Part shown: one piece after another, positions 42,853 to 51,271 of the stretch
How the letters are laid out: the number at the start of each line of letters is the position of its first letter
Numbering within the stretch: the first letter of the stretch is position 1
Source: Lewinellaceae bacterium
GTDB taxonomy: Bacteria; Bacteroidota; Bacteroidia; Chitinophagales; Saprospiraceae
DNA length: 64,000 nt
Direction: 5' to 3'
Assembly: GCA_020636255.1 (NCBI GenBank)
Contig: JACJYE010000007.1
Span: 1 to 64,000, forward strand
Made by a program: the position numbers and the translations under genes
The notes under the pieces: model-generated
The model's database searches: none
Told to the model about the DNA's origin: nothing
What the model saw: only the letters and a program-made list of their open reading frames with translations

Positions 42853-43905
42853 TCAGTTCAGGGCCGCAATGGAGTTTTCCAGCAGGGCCTTAGCATACTT
42901 GAAGTTGTGCACGCCCAGGCTCTTGTCTTCTTTTACGTACTGATAGTTCCACAGTATCCCCAGTTGTTCGCTGGTAAAATCCTTGGGCGTCACGGCATAT
43001 TCGAGCGCATCGTCCAGCAGGCCGAGTTCGTTCATCCGGGTGCCCAGTTGCAGCAGCAGGTCATCGATCGTTGCCTGGGTTTCTTCTACCTTGGCCAGCA
43101 GTTCGGTATTATCGGTATGGCATTGTGCGCAACCTGCCGTATTGAGTGAGCCTGTTTCGGACTCTACCCGGAAGGTATGCCCGCCTGAGCTACGGCCGCT
43201 TGCTACGGTGGCCATGTGGCAGGAGATACAGGAGTTCTCGACCAGGCTGGTGTGTACGGAATTGGTATATGGCGTAGGGCCAGGTACTTCGTATGCACCG
43301 GCGCCGCTGAACAGCACGCCCTGAGCGCCGTGGTGCGGCCCATAGCGCTTGTTGGTCAGGTTGACGATGTCGGTTGCGCCGGGCTCAGGCAGTGCGGGGC
43401 TGGGTACCCTTGCCTGGTGGCAGTTGATACAAAGGTTGCCTTCGCCGAGGTCGGAGGTCTTGCCGCCCACCCAGAACGTAACCGGTTCGGTTGCCGTCAG
43501 GCCCCAGTCTGCCGTTGAGTAAGTCTGGTGGATGTTGTGGCAGGTGTAGCAGTTGATCGGCAGGGGGTCGTCGATCGTTGCCATCGTATTCATTTCACCG
43601 CTTGCTATCCTTTCGCGGAAGCCCTGGCTGGTGTGGCAGCCTGCGCAGGTGTTGGTGTTCCTGTCGTAGTGGCCTCCCAGTGCATGGAAGGAGTTCTCCC
43701 ACTGGAATAATTTTGCCGTGATCAGTTGGCTGTTCCCGTGGCAGTCCAGGCAGTTTTCAGCGCCATTCTGCCCTGCAGGCCCTTCCGGGCCGGTGGCGCC
43801 GGTTGGCCCTTCCGGGCCCTGAGGCCCCTGGTCGCCTTCACAGGCAGAAAAACTCAATGCTAGTGCCAGGCTTAGTAACGTTGCGAAGAATATTCTTACT
43901 CTCAT
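42853..43905 (-). CDS. Hexahaem c-type cytochrome lipoprotein with collagen-like linker
   Basis: 350 aa. Lipobox FSAC (Cys22), then a short Gly-X-Y stretch (GDQGPQGPEGPTGATGPEG, about 24-42) acting as a rigid spacer. Six CXXCH motifs follow in order: CLDCH, CAGCH, CYTCH, CINCH, CISCH, CAQCH. Extra His residues (HALGGH, HHGAQG, HTFRVE) can serve as distal ligands. Probably anchored at the outer membrane and presenting haems away from it. First gene of the electron-transfer operon. Confidence 0.92.
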   Translation of the reverse strand: MRVRIFFATLLSLALALSFSACEGDQGPQGPEGPTGATGPEGPAGQNGAENCLDCHGNSQLITAKLFQWENSFHALGGHYDRNTNTCAGCHTSQGFRERIASGEMNTMATIDDPLPINCYTCHNIHQTYSTADWGLTATEPVTFWVGGKTSDLGEGNLCINCHQARVPSPALPEPGATDIVNLTNKRYGPHHGAQGVLFSGAGAYEVPGPTPYTNSVHTSLVENSCISCHMATVASGRSSGGHTFRVESETGSLNTAGCAQCHTDNTELLAKVEETQATIDDLLLQLGTRMNELGLLDDALEYAVTPKDFTSEQLGILWNYQYVKEDKSLGVHNFKYAKALLENSIAALN

Positions 43906-43953
43906 GGCTTAATTTTTAGATGTATGAGAATTTTTATTTTTATTCAGGCCTTG

Positions 43954-44071
43954 TGTCATTTTTTTGTCACCTCTGTCATTTTTGTGTCAATTGTGAAATC
44001 TGACGTGAAAATCCAGGATTTCAGAGGGCAGAATGATGAGAAAAATCAACCTCCAAAGTGATTTTCGTCAC
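43954..44071 (-). promoter_or_regulatory. Regulatory region of the electron-transfer operon
   Basis: Four TGTCA copies begin at 43954, 43965, 43974 and 43985 (spacings 11, 9, 11, about one helical turn; TGACA when read in gene direction). GTGA-N6-TCAC (44058-44071) is a Crp/Fnr-type half-site pair. The operon starts at 43905, so both lie 49-166 bases upstream. They may be operator sites for a redox or carbon regulator; no factor identified. Confidence 0.45.
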
Positions 44072-44220
44072 ACAAGGGCCACGGCGCCATAAGTCGCAGA
44101 ATTAAATTTTTTTGTTTTTGTTTTTTTAGGGAAATATTCCGAAGGAGCAATAAATGGTAAGAAGTAATTTGTGCGCCCGATCACGCTTTTTTCATCGAAC
44201 AGGAGGGTATAAAAAAGCGA

Positions 44221-44252
44221 AACCGCCAGCTCCTGTGTTGGTGCTGGCGGTT
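44221..44252 (-). terminator. Rho-independent terminator after 44312-45262
   Basis: AACCGCCAGC (44221-44230) pairs with GCTGGCGGTT (44243-44252). On the minus strand the stem is followed by TCGCTTTTTTATA. It lies 59 bases after the stop at 44312 and separates that gene from the cytochrome operon. Confidence 0.85.
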
Positions 44253-44311
44253 CGGAAAATATTTGAAGGAAAACGTGGTGTTCTGAATAAAAACCTTCTC
44301 AAAACCCCGGG

Positions 44312-45262
44312 CTAGAGCCCATCGAGGGCGAAAAGGATATCAGTCAACGCGGCCTTTTGAGGCACTACGCTAATAGTAAGATGCTCCGTAATGATAATTG
44401 GCTGCCTGGCGAAGTAATATTCTTCTTCATCACCTTCGGCAATGACGATGATCTCCGCTTTGGAGCCGGCCGGCAGCCCTTCGCGGCACACCTCAGGCAG
44501 CACTTCGTCAAAGTCGTTGAACGCTACGGCCGAATTGACATTCTGCAGGGCCAGGTAAACGGCGGTATTGCGCGCCGAAAAACCCAGCGGCAATTTTACG
44601 CAAACCGGCACCTTGCCGGCCACGTTGCCGGCATACCGGGCGCACTGCAGCCACCCCAGCGTGTACGAACGGATCTCTATACCCTCTTTCCACTGATTGG
44701 ACAAAGGGTCAAGTACCTGAGCAGGCATCACGGCGCTTTTGCCGGATGGCAGTTCTGCCCACTCCAATTGCCCGCCGTCGGATGTTGCAGCCGAGAAAAG
44801 CCGCATCTCCGGGTCGTATTGCTCGTCGGCCAGCTGAATGCTGATGCTTTGCCCTTCGGCAAGGCGAAGCGCCCGGCCATCCTGTTGTACATCCAGATAG
44901 GCCATGACAACCATATCCAGCAGCTGGAGCCCGGAGGCCGTAACCATATTGTGCCGGATAAGGCTGCCTTTGTCAAAAACTTCGGCCATGCGGGCCTCGA
45001 CGGCCCCGCTTACGGGGCTGCCATCTGAATGCTCGAACGCATGGGCAGGAATGATAGCCTGCCCTTTGCCGGGCAGAACGATCGTTTGCGCTTCGGAAAC
45101 GTCCCAACTGTAAAACTTCAGGGGAGGCTGTGCATTCCCGAAAAAGCGCATAATGTCGCCGGAAGTAAGGGTTGCCGGTTCGAAGACGTCAATATCCTTC
45201 TGGCAACCTGCATAAAAAAAAGCCATCAATCCTATTCCCAAGTATCCCAAAAGCCTTCTCAT
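44312..45262 (-). CDS. Exported lipoprotein of unknown function
   Basis: 316 aa from ATG at 45262 (MRRLLGYLGIGLM); the longer frame from 45337 is not hydrophobic. Lipobox FFYAGC, then a beta-rich body with a ZU5-like feel (GKGQAIIPAHAFEHSDGSPVSG..VEARMAEV..DKGSLI). The stretch VSGAVEARMAEVFDKGSLI resembles TonB-linked or surface proteins with repeated beta-sandwiches, but I do not assign a family. Single gene with its own terminator. Confidence 0.7.
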   Translation of the reverse strand: MRRLLGYLGIGLMAFFYAGCQKDIDVFEPATLTSGDIMRFFGNAQPPLKFYSWDVSEAQTIVLPGKGQAIIPAHAFEHSDGSPVSGAVEARMAEVFDKGSLIRHNMVTASGLQLLDMVVMAYLDVQQDGRALRLAEGQSISIQLADEQYDPEMRLFSAATSDGGQLEWAELPSGKSAVMPAQVLDPLSNQWKEGIEIRSYTLGWLQCARYAGNVAGKVPVCVKLPLGFSARNTAVYLALQNVNSAVAFNDFDEVLPEVCREGLPAGSKAEIIVIAEGDEEEYYFARQPIIITEHLTISVVPQKAALTDILFALDGL

Positions 45263-45557
45263 TAAGCTCTGTATTTGTTCAAACCTCCGGTATTTTTCCG
45301 GCGTTGGATTGCATGTACATTCGGTTAGACTCCCCAAACCGCCAAAGCGTTGCCTGCGGCCCGATTTTTTTTCTGCGCCATAAGGATACCGCCAACAGGC
45401 GTTTTAGGCAAACAGTGTTGTTAATGGCATGTAAAAAGCGAAACATTATTATCCGGTTTACGTAGGAAAATTCGTATTTATGCGGAGGTTCCCGTCAGGG
45501 CGCCCCCACAGCAAGTTAAAGTATAGATTGTTCCCCTAGAAAAGAGATTGGCCTGTT

Positions 45558-46916
45558 ATGAAATACGTACGTTGGCGACTGGCGGTTTTCCTGCTTTCCC
45601 TATCTGCTCTGGTAGTAGCTGTTTCTGACCCATTCAATACGCCGCCTATTTTCCTGGCGCCAACAGAGGATAATGTACAGGCGTTCACGGAAAGAGATTT
45701 TTCCCTCAATATTGAAGTGGAAGACATCGACAATGACGAGGTGGAGGTTAAAGCCTACAACCTGCCTGAATGGCTCTCTTTTGACCCCGTGCTCCACCGC
45801 CTCCAGGGCCATCCCGAAAGAGCCGATAAAGGGGAATACTACTTCACGATCAAAGCCGATGACGGGCGCGTGGTACGCACCAAGATGATCAGCCTTAAAG
45901 TGGATTACGGGCATACTGCAGCCCAGCACCTGAAAGAGGCGTTCTCCTCGTTATGCTCTACCAAAGTACAGGGCCTGCTGGGCGCTTCAGCAGCCATCGT
46001 CACCCCCGACGGACACCTGGAAACGGCCGTCTACGGCAGGGCCAACTCCTGGAATAACGAACCCACCGCCCCCAATTACCGCTATCGCGTGGCCAGCGTT
46101 TCCAAGCTGTTCACCTCCGCCCTGGTGATGCGCCTCGTAGAGGAAGGTTACTTCCAGCTCGACGACACGCTCTACAACCTGATGCCTGTAAACATACCCT
46201 TCAGCAAAGAGATCACTATACGCCAGCTGCTCAGCCATACAGCAGGGGTCATCGACCACCTCAACCACCCCGCTTTTTACCGCGGCAACTGGAAATACCG
46301 CACCTGGACAGAACAGGACATCCACCACTTTGCCGCCCTGCGTGGCGCCCGCTTCCGCCCGGGCACCCACTACGGTTATTCCAATACCGGTTTCTACCTG
46401 CTGGGCGAACTGGTGGAATCCGTCCTGAAAAAACCCCTTGCCGAGGCATATAAAGAATACATTTTCGAACCGCTCGGGCTGAAACAGACCACTTATGATG
46501 ACTTCAGCACCCGCCGCAACCACCTCGACAGCCTGGCGGAAAACGCCCGGGCCTACGAATACCACCTCTCTGCCGTCGGCGCCGCCGGCTCTATCGTCTC
46601 TACGCCAAGCGACGTGGCCCGCTTCGGCCAGGCCCTTTTTACAGGGCAGCTTGTTTCAGAAGCCTCGCTTCAGGAAATGACCCAGGATATCGGCGCATCT
46701 GTCGGGGGCGACCACTACGGCCTGGGCATGAGGTTATGGGATGACCACGGCATCCTCCACATGGGCCATACCGGCTCCCTCATGGGCTACCGCTCCATCA
46801 TTATGTACCTTCCAGAATACCAGGCCACCATCGCCATCTCCGCCAATGAAAGCGTCCGCAACTGGAATGACGTGGTCAACGGCCTGTTGATGGAAATGGC
46901 AGATTATTACCGCTAA
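45558..46916 (+). CDS. Exported class C beta-lactamase-type hydrolase with N-terminal Ig-like domain
   Basis: 452 aa. Export signal 1-22. Residues about 27-116 form a cadherin/He_PIG-like Ig domain (DNDEVEVKAYNLPEWLSFDPVLHRLQG). The serine hydrolase domain (about 122-450) has SxxK S180-VS-K183, Y274-SN and HTG near 405. These match penicillin-binding/beta-lactamase class C and related esterases or D-aminopeptidases. The Ig module suggests a surface or wall-associated hydrolase, not classical resistance. The last base of its stop begins the palindromic repeat. Confidence 0.88.
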   Translation: MKYVRWRLAVFLLSLSALVVAVSDPFNTPPIFLAPTEDNVQAFTERDFSLNIEVEDIDNDEVEVKAYNLPEWLSFDPVLHRLQGHPERADKGEYYFTIKADDGRVVRTKMISLKVDYGHTAAQHLKEAFSSLCSTKVQGLLGASAAIVTPDGHLETAVYGRANSWNNEPTAPNYRYRVASVSKLFTSALVMRLVEEGYFQLDDTLYNLMPVNIPFSKEITIRQLLSHTAGVIDHLNHPAFYRGNWKYRTWTEQDIHHFAALRGARFRPGTHYGYSNTGFYLLGELVESVLKKPLAEAYKEYIFEPLGLKQTTYDDFSTRRNHLDSLAENARAYEYHLSAVGAAGSIVSTPSDVARFGQALFTGQLVSEASLQEMTQDIGASVGGDHYGLGMRLWDDHGILHMGHTGSLMGYRSIIMYLPEYQATIAISANESVRNWNDVVNGLLMEMADYYR

Positions 46917-46992
46917 GAGCTTGTTTGGAGGCCGGATTTGATAGCGAAAAGTGGCCTTTTTTAGCTCAAAGGCTGGCCTCCAAACAAGCGCT
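46916..46992. repeat. Palindromic interspersed repeat, copy 2
   Basis: Left arm AGAGCTTGTTTGGAGGCC (46916-46933), right arm GGCCTCCAAACAAGCGCT (46975-46992), 41-base centre containing GTGGCCTTTTTTAGCTC. The left arm starts on the last base of the TAA of the preceding gene. Confidence 0.92.
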
Positions 46993-47070
46993 AACAAGGG
47001 GAAAGGCCAGGGCCAGGAACGAGATAGGGTGGCCGGGTGAGCGGGTGACGGGGTGAACCTGGCCGCCGGG

Positions 47071-47355
47071 TTATACGAAAAGCTCGTCCTCTACTTCCCG
47101 ATCAGCGCTTTCATGCTCTTCTTCCAGTTTTCGGAGCATACCGTCGAGCGCCTCCTCATCTTCACGGCTTCGTTTAGCAGCCTTTATCTCCTGGTTATTG
47201 GAATACAATTCGAAGATAAAAGCTACGCCAAAGAGGAACAATACGTTGGTAATGAGAGATGCTTTGCCCATAATGATAAGGGCAAACCAGGAAGCGGCCA
47301 GAGTGATGCCAATGGCGGCGAACAGGTTCGGGAAGATCTTTTCGATAGTACGCAT
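47071..47355 (-). CDS. Small two-helix membrane protein with charged C-terminal helix
   Basis: 94 aa. Hydrophobic segments at about 9-29 and 33-50, then a highly charged helix (AAKRSREDEEALDGMLRKLEEEHES). No motif recognised. Followed on the 3' side by a GGGTGA-type short repeat stretch near 47020-47055. Confidence 0.6.
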   Translation of the reverse strand: MRTIEKIFPNLFAAIGITLAASWFALIIMGKASLITNVLFLFGVAFIFELYSNNQEIKAAKRSREDEEALDGMLRKLEEEHESADREVEDELFV

Positions 47356-47467
47356 AGCCTAGTGGTTTTACATACATTAAGTTCCGGCCTTTCGGTTGTG
47401 CCCGGGATGATATTCGTCAGGCCCGCTGATGAGAAAAATCATTACCTTCGGGAGCCTCTTTTTACTT

Positions 47468-48574
47468 ATGAATCACATACTGGAAACCATCTTCGCCCAA
47501 TTCGATACCGGCGCTTTTTTTCGCCGGGCCAGGCCCTTGGGCCAGGGCCACATCAACGACACCTTCCTCGTCGAAGTGCACAATGAACACCACGCCGGTT
47601 TTGTGCTCCAGCGCATCAACCACTTCGTTTTCAGGGATATACCTGCCCTGACGGAAAACAAGGTGCGGGCCTCGCAGCATCTGCTGGGCCGGCTGGCCGC
47701 GGAAGGGGTGGTTGATATAAAAAGGCGGGTGCTGCAATTCCTGCCCGCTACCACCGGGCTGTATTACCACCGCGATGTGCAGGGCAACTACTGGAACCTG
47801 TCGCGCTTCATACCGGATGCGATGGCCTATGAAAAGGTAGAGAGCCCTTCCATCGCTTTCGAAGGAGGGCGGGCCATAGGCGCTTTCCAGCGGCGGCTGG
47901 CCGGCCTCGCCCCGGAAAGCCTGCACGACACTATTCCCCACTTCCACGATGTAGCGCACCGGCTCGACAGGTTTCATAAGGTGGCCGAGGCCGATGTGCT
48001 CCTGCGCGCGAACAGTACCCGTTTGGAAATAGAGGCCATCCTGGCCAGAGAAGAAGAAATGCGCACCTTCATGGCCCTGGTGTTTTCAGGCGCCATTCCC
48101 CGTCGGGTAACCCACAACGACACCAAGATCAGCAATGTCCTATTCTCCCGGGAAGGCAGCGCCCTCTGTATGATCGACCTGGATACCGTCATGCCCGGTA
48201 TCGCCCTGTCGGATTTCGGCGACGCCATCCGATCCGGTGCTAATCCGGCCCGGGAAGATGAACCTGACCTGGGAAAAGTAGATATGGATATAGGTATGTT
48301 CACTGCCTTCGCCGAAGGTTACCTCAGCGAGGCCCGCTCTTTCCTCACCTCCTCCGAACTGGAATACCTGGCCTTCGGCGCCAAACTGATCACCTATGAA
48401 CAGTTCCTGCGCTTTCTGATGGATTACCTGGAAGGGGATGTCTACTACCAGAAGATACAGCACGAAGAGCACAACCTGCAACGGGCAAGGGCACAGCTGA
48501 AATTGCTGGAGAGTATGGAGGCGCAGTTCGGGCAGATGTGCGAGGTGGTGCACGCGCTGGCCACCACGGGCTAA
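47468..48574 (+). CDS. APH-fold sugar kinase, N-acetylhexosamine kinase/MdsC-like
   Basis: 368 aa from ATG at 47468 (MNHILETIFAQF); an in-frame ATG at 47429 adds a leader seen in no obvious motif. PLGQGHINDTFLVEV and FVLQRINHFVF match the nucleotide loop of the MdsC/NahK group. Catalytic segment VTHNDTKISNVLF, metal-binding IDLDTVMPG. The family phosphorylates N-acetylhexosamines; the old Bacteroidetes label is mucin-desulfating. It would act in the cytoplasm on GlcNAc/GalNAc-type sugars. No adjacent glycan operon. Confidence 0.82.
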   Translation: MNHILETIFAQFDTGAFFRRARPLGQGHINDTFLVEVHNEHHAGFVLQRINHFVFRDIPALTENKVRASQHLLGRLAAEGVVDIKRRVLQFLPATTGLYYHRDVQGNYWNLSRFIPDAMAYEKVESPSIAFEGGRAIGAFQRRLAGLAPESLHDTIPHFHDVAHRLDRFHKVAEADVLLRANSTRLEIEAILAREEEMRTFMALVFSGAIPRRVTHNDTKISNVLFSREGSALCMIDLDTVMPGIALSDFGDAIRSGANPAREDEPDLGKVDMDIGMFTAFAEGYLSEARSFLTSSELEYLAFGAKLITYEQFLRFLMDYLEGDVYYQKIQHEEHNLQRARAQLKLLESMEAQFGQMCEVVHALATTG

Positions 48575-48661
48575 AGGCACAGCCCGAAAGGCCATGCAAA
48601 AGATGCAGCCTGCAGTTACGCTTCTTTTACACGCTTCTATTAATTCTTTTTTATAACTTTA

Positions 48662-48714
48662 AGAGCTTGTTTGGAGGCCGGCCTTTTTTAGCGTTAAGCG
48701 CTTGTTTGAAGGCC
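48662..48714. repeat. Palindromic interspersed repeat, degenerate copy 3
   Basis: Left arm AGAGCTTGTTTGGAGGCC (48662-48679). This is followed not by the opposite arm but by a second arm in the same orientation (AAGCGCTTGTTTGAAGGCC, 48696-48714). It looks like two left arms after loss of the right arms. Confidence 0.75.
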
Positions 48715-48811
48715 AGTGCCTTGCCTGAATTACAGCTATTACACCGCTATTCCAGCCCTTTCCATACAAACCAGTTTGACAGTAGTTTCACCTTTACACT
48801 CCTGATGTCGT

Positions 48812-50257
48812 ATGGAACAGCAGATGATACCCGGCCTGTTTTCGGGCTACGCCCTCGATGGTTTTTATGACGAGATGTTCAAGGCGGATGGGGAGGTACG
48901 CCCCGAATACGCCTTCTTCCTTTCTCAGGTCGCCAAGGTACAGGGCGAGGACCTCATGGCCCGGCAATATGCGGCCGAACGGGCCCTGATGTCTATGGGC
49001 ATCACGTTTAACGTCTATTCCGAAAATGAAGGCGTAGAGCGCATCATGCCGATAGATATCATACCCCGCATCATCAACGGGCGCCAATGGAGCAGGCTGG
49101 AAGAGGGGCTCATACAACGGGTGACTGCACTCAACCTTTTTATCGACGACCTGTACCACGAGCAGAAGATCCTTAAGGACGGTATCGTGCCCAGGCATGT
49201 GATCGAATCCAGCAAAAACTTCCTGCCGCAATGCAAAGGGCTGAAACCTCCGGGTGGCATCTGGTGCCACATCACGGGCTCCGACCTGATCAGGGATGAA
49301 ACCGGCCAGTTCATGGTGCTGGAAGATAATTTACGATGCCCGTCGGGTGTGTCTTATATGCTAGAGAACCGGGAGATCCTGAAAAAGGCCTTCCCAGAGA
49401 TCCTGGAGAAGATGGATGTCCAGCACATTTCCGACTACCCGACCCGGCTGCTGGACATGCTGCAGTGCCTGTCGGGCAAAGCCTCGCCCACGGTGGTGGT
49501 GCTTACGCCGGGCACCTACAATTCGGCTTATTTCGAGCACTCCTACCTCGCCCAGCAGATGGGCGTTCAACTGGTAGAAAGCAGCGACCTGATCGTAGTG
49601 GACGGGCAGGTAAAAATGCGCACGACCAGCGGTTTCGAAACGGTTGATGTGATCTATCGTCGAATCGATGACACCTTCATCGACCCGCTGGCTTTCAACC
49701 CGCAGTCACTGATCGGCATTCCCGGCATCTTCGATGCGTACCGCAAAGGCAAAGTAGCGCTGGCCAACGCTCCGGGAACCGGCGTGGCCGATGACAAGGT
49801 CGTATATGCCTACGTACCGCGCATTATCAAATACTACCTGGGCGAAGAAGCGATCATACCCAATGTCCAAACCTATATCTGCGAAGAAGACGAAAGCAGA
49901 AAATACGTCCTTGAACACATCGGGGAACTGGTTGTGAAGGAGGCCAACGAGGCAGGCGGTTACGGGATGCTCATCGGCCCCAGGGCCTCCCGCGAGGAAT
50001 GCCAGGAGTTCAGGCGGCGGGTGGAAGCTAACCCACGCAACTACATCGCCCAGCCGACCATATCGCTGTCGAGAGTGCCGACGAATATCGACGGCCGGGC
50101 CGAAGGGCGCCATGTCGACCTTCGGCCGTATATCCTCTATGGCCAAAAAGTGGAGGTGATCCCCGGAGGGCTCACCCGGGTCGCCATGCGCAAGGGGTCG
50201 CTGGTCGTCAACTCTTCACAAGGGGGAGGGAGCAAGGATACCTGGGTACTGTACTGA
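48812..50257 (+). CDS. Circularly permuted ATP-grasp protein (DUF404/407 type)
   Basis: 481 aa. GLFSGYALDGFYDEMF at the N-terminus, GSDLIRDETGQFMVLEDNLRCPSGVSYMLENRE (metal/ATP region), and LVVKEANEAGGYGMLIGP near 372-390 (ATP-binding Lys/Gly loop) are typical. From comparative genomics (Iyer and colleagues) such proteins are predicted to form amide bonds in small-peptide or protein-tagging pathways. It is the first of three tightly linked genes, with the alpha-E and transglutaminase genes following. Confidence 0.9.
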   Translation: MEQQMIPGLFSGYALDGFYDEMFKADGEVRPEYAFFLSQVAKVQGEDLMARQYAAERALMSMGITFNVYSENEGVERIMPIDIIPRIINGRQWSRLEEGLIQRVTALNLFIDDLYHEQKILKDGIVPRHVIESSKNFLPQCKGLKPPGGIWCHITGSDLIRDETGQFMVLEDNLRCPSGVSYMLENREILKKAFPEILEKMDVQHISDYPTRLLDMLQCLSGKASPTVVVLTPGTYNSAYFEHSYLAQQMGVQLVESSDLIVVDGQVKMRTTSGFETVDVIYRRIDDTFIDPLAFNPQSLIGIPGIFDAYRKGKVALANAPGTGVADDKVVYAYVPRIIKYYLGEEAIIPNVQTYICEEDESRKYVLEHIGELVVKEANEAGGYGMLIGPRASREECQEFRRRVEANPRNYIAQPTISLSRVPTNIDGRAEGRHVDLRPYILYGQKVEVIPGGLTRVAMRKGSLVVNSSQGGGSKDTWVLY

Positions 50258-50293
50258 CCTGAAAAAATCATAACCCACCATCAAACTGCCGTT

Positions 50294-51271
50294 ATGCTGA
50301 GCCGTGTTGCCAATTCGATATACTGGATGAACCGCTATATGGAGCGGGCGGAAAACTACGCCCGTTTCATTGCCGTCAACTTCAACCTCATACTCGATAT
50401 GCCTCCCAGCGAAAAAGAACAGTGGGAGCCTCTGCTGGCCGTCAATGCCGATCAAAAGCTGTTTCAACAGCTTTTCGACTCGCCTACCCGCGACGCCGTC
50501 CTGCAGTTCATGAGCTTTGACCAGCGCAACCCCAATTCCATCCTGTGCTGCCTCCAGCAGGCCAGAGAGAACGCGCGCAGTGTCAGAGAAAGCATCACCA
50601 AAGAAATGTGGGAGCACCTCAACGGGTTTTACCTCCACGTCAGGGAACTGCAAAGCAGCAAAAGCTGGGAAATGAGCGAATGGCAAGGCTTCTTCAACGA
50701 GATCAAAATGGGCAGCCAGCTGTTTTACGGTATCATCGACTCGACGCTGGCACGGGTGGAAAGCTGGCATTTCAGCCAGCTGGGGCGGTTCATAGAACGC
50801 GCAGACAAAACCTCGCGCTTTATCGATATCAAATACTTCATCCTGCTGCCCAAAGTGGCGGCCATCGGGTCCAACCTCGACCTGCTGCAATGGTCGGCCG
50901 TGCTAAAATCAGCTAGCGCCTATAATATGTACAGACAAGCGTTCCGGGTGCTCGCTCCTGAGAACATCGTACACTTTCTGGTGCTGGACCGCCACTTTCC
51001 ACGCTCGATCTACTACTGCCTCTCCCAGGCGGAACAATCGCTGCTGGCTATCTCCGGCGATAAAAAATCCACCGGCAAAGCCGCAAGGGTGTTGGGAAAG
51101 TTACGGTCTGAACTGGAATTCACCGACGCCAGCGAGATCGTGACGGCCGGCCTGCACGAATACATGGATAACTTTCAAAGGCGTAACAATGAAGTTGGAG
51201 AAGCTATTTATGAAGCGTACTTTGCGCTCAAACCAGTTGAACACAACAATGGAGAAAAGCCTGACCAATAA
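50294..51271 (+). CDS. Alpha-E domain protein
   Basis: 325 aa, all helical. It opens with the diagnostic MLSRVANSIYWMNRYMERAENYAR, then FMSFDQRNPNSILCCLQQARENARSVRE. It is universally found beside the permuted ATP-grasp and transglutaminase genes; the biochemical role is unknown. It starts 36 bases after the ATP-grasp stop and its end overlaps the start of the transglutaminase gene by 23 bases. Confidence 0.92.
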   Translation: MLSRVANSIYWMNRYMERAENYARFIAVNFNLILDMPPSEKEQWEPLLAVNADQKLFQQLFDSPTRDAVLQFMSFDQRNPNSILCCLQQARENARSVRESITKEMWEHLNGFYLHVRELQSSKSWEMSEWQGFFNEIKMGSQLFYGIIDSTLARVESWHFSQLGRFIERADKTSRFIDIKYFILLPKVAAIGSNLDLLQWSAVLKSASAYNMYRQAFRVLAPENIVHFLVLDRHFPRSIYYCLSQAEQSLLAISGDKKSTGKAARVLGKLRSELEFTDASEIVTAGLHEYMDNFQRRNNEVGEAIYEAYFALKPVEHNNGEKPDQ

